Below, one piece after another: positions 28,622 to 28,766 of a stretch of DNA of 28,766 nt; positions within the stretch are counted from its first letter, which is position 1, and each line of letters opens with the position of its first letter. Source of the stretch: Nanobdellota archaeon (GTDB lineage: Archaea; Nanobdellota; Nanobdellia; Pacearchaeales; GW2011-AR1). The stretch is taken from positions 1 through 28,766 of the forward strand of contig DAOWJD010000010.1 of NCBI GenBank assembly GCA_030640565.1. The letters are read 5' to 3'. The notes under the pieces are model-generated. The model was not told where the DNA came from, searched no databases, and saw only the letters and a program-made list of their open reading frames with translations. A program made the translations under genes and the position numbers.

Positions 28622-28686
28622 TTTAATCTTTTTATAAAAGAAAAATATTATTTAAATACTTAACTAAATAAGAATATTAGAAATAT

Positions 28687-28766
28687 TTAAATAGAATCCC
28701 TGCACGATTCACAGATTATCATTCCGTTAACTTTGTAAAGAAAATCTCTTTCACCACACTCTTCAC
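28687..28766 (-). CDS. Partial zinc-ribbon protein (C-terminal end)
   Basis: The last 25 residues of a frame that enters from the right edge: EECGERDFLYKVNGMIICES followed by CRDSI and a stop at 28687-28689. The pattern C-G ... C-x2-C, with a hydrophobic turn, is that of a treble-clef or zinc-ribbon end. The first Cys pair is probably completed outside the window (EECGE may be preceded by another Cys). It lies upstream of the 28621 gene in the same direction. Confidence 0.6.
   Translation of the reverse strand, partial: EECGERDFLYKVNGMIICESCRDSI

Overview
The window is AT-rich, densely coded archaeal DNA. It most resembles the genome of a small DPANN archaeon (Woesearchaeota/Pacearchaeota-like). 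Archaeal marks seen directly are: TATA boxes about 25-30 nt before many start codons, so that several mRNAs would be leaderless; a tRNA-Tyr gene with the archaeal C1-G72 pair and a 72-nt intron with a bulge-helix-bulge splice motif after position 37; TrmB- and Lrp-family regulators; and cysteine-rich or single-anchor surface proteins of the kind common in DPANN. The lineage is an inference; there is no rRNA or ribosomal protein here to confirm it.

Layout. 1-1912: a secreted Cys-rich protein divergent from a winged-helix regulator, plus a two-helix membrane protein. 2113-5260: an accessory stretch of single small genes, including a protein with a FAxxFCxFHN..YPIYD motif, a C2H2 finger joined to a long charged helix, a HEPN-like protein, a 45-residue zinc-finger protein, a PD-(D/E)XK-like nuclease and a SAM methyltransferase. 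5352-8617: late pyrimidine biosynthesis, with a fused PyrD-PyrK divergent from an overlapping pyrE-pyrF pair. 8725-13085: a coiled-coil protein, an AbrB/RelE toxin-antitoxin module, a small membrane protein, a disordered acidic protein, an unknown 280-residue protein and a membrane-anchored matrixin-like metalloprotease. 13106-15616 (minus strand): a 29-residue acidic protein, a Tyr-rich anchored protein with a small partner, and a tandem array of four paralogous genes. 15732-16681: a tandem Lrp-type regulator split by a frameshift at a run of eight A. 16727-18792: two small unknown genes, a metallophosphoesterase and a TrmB regulator. The TrmB gene is divergent from an ABC importer (18875-21335), with a perfect inverted repeat between them.

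21413-26185 looks like a second accessory region. It holds a PIN-domain protein with an abutting partner gene, a HEPN protein, the intron-containing tRNA-Tyr, and a two-gene module of a GHKL ATPase and a DUF4325/STAS-like protein. That module lies between GC-rich palindromes, and beyond it are fragments of the 5' part of tRNA-Tyr and short direct repeats. This is the best candidate for an undescribed mobile or defence-related unit. 26327-28766 returns to ordinary DPANN-like genes: a small protein behind a strong TATA box and near-palindrome, a large membrane-anchored surface protein, a conserved hypothetical protein and the end of a zinc-ribbon protein.

A GC-rich motif close to TCGG-N3/4-GGGCGTTT recurs five times on the plus strand, mostly just after genes, and is unexplained. 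No CRISPR array, insertion sequence, transposase, integrase or replication origin was recognised.
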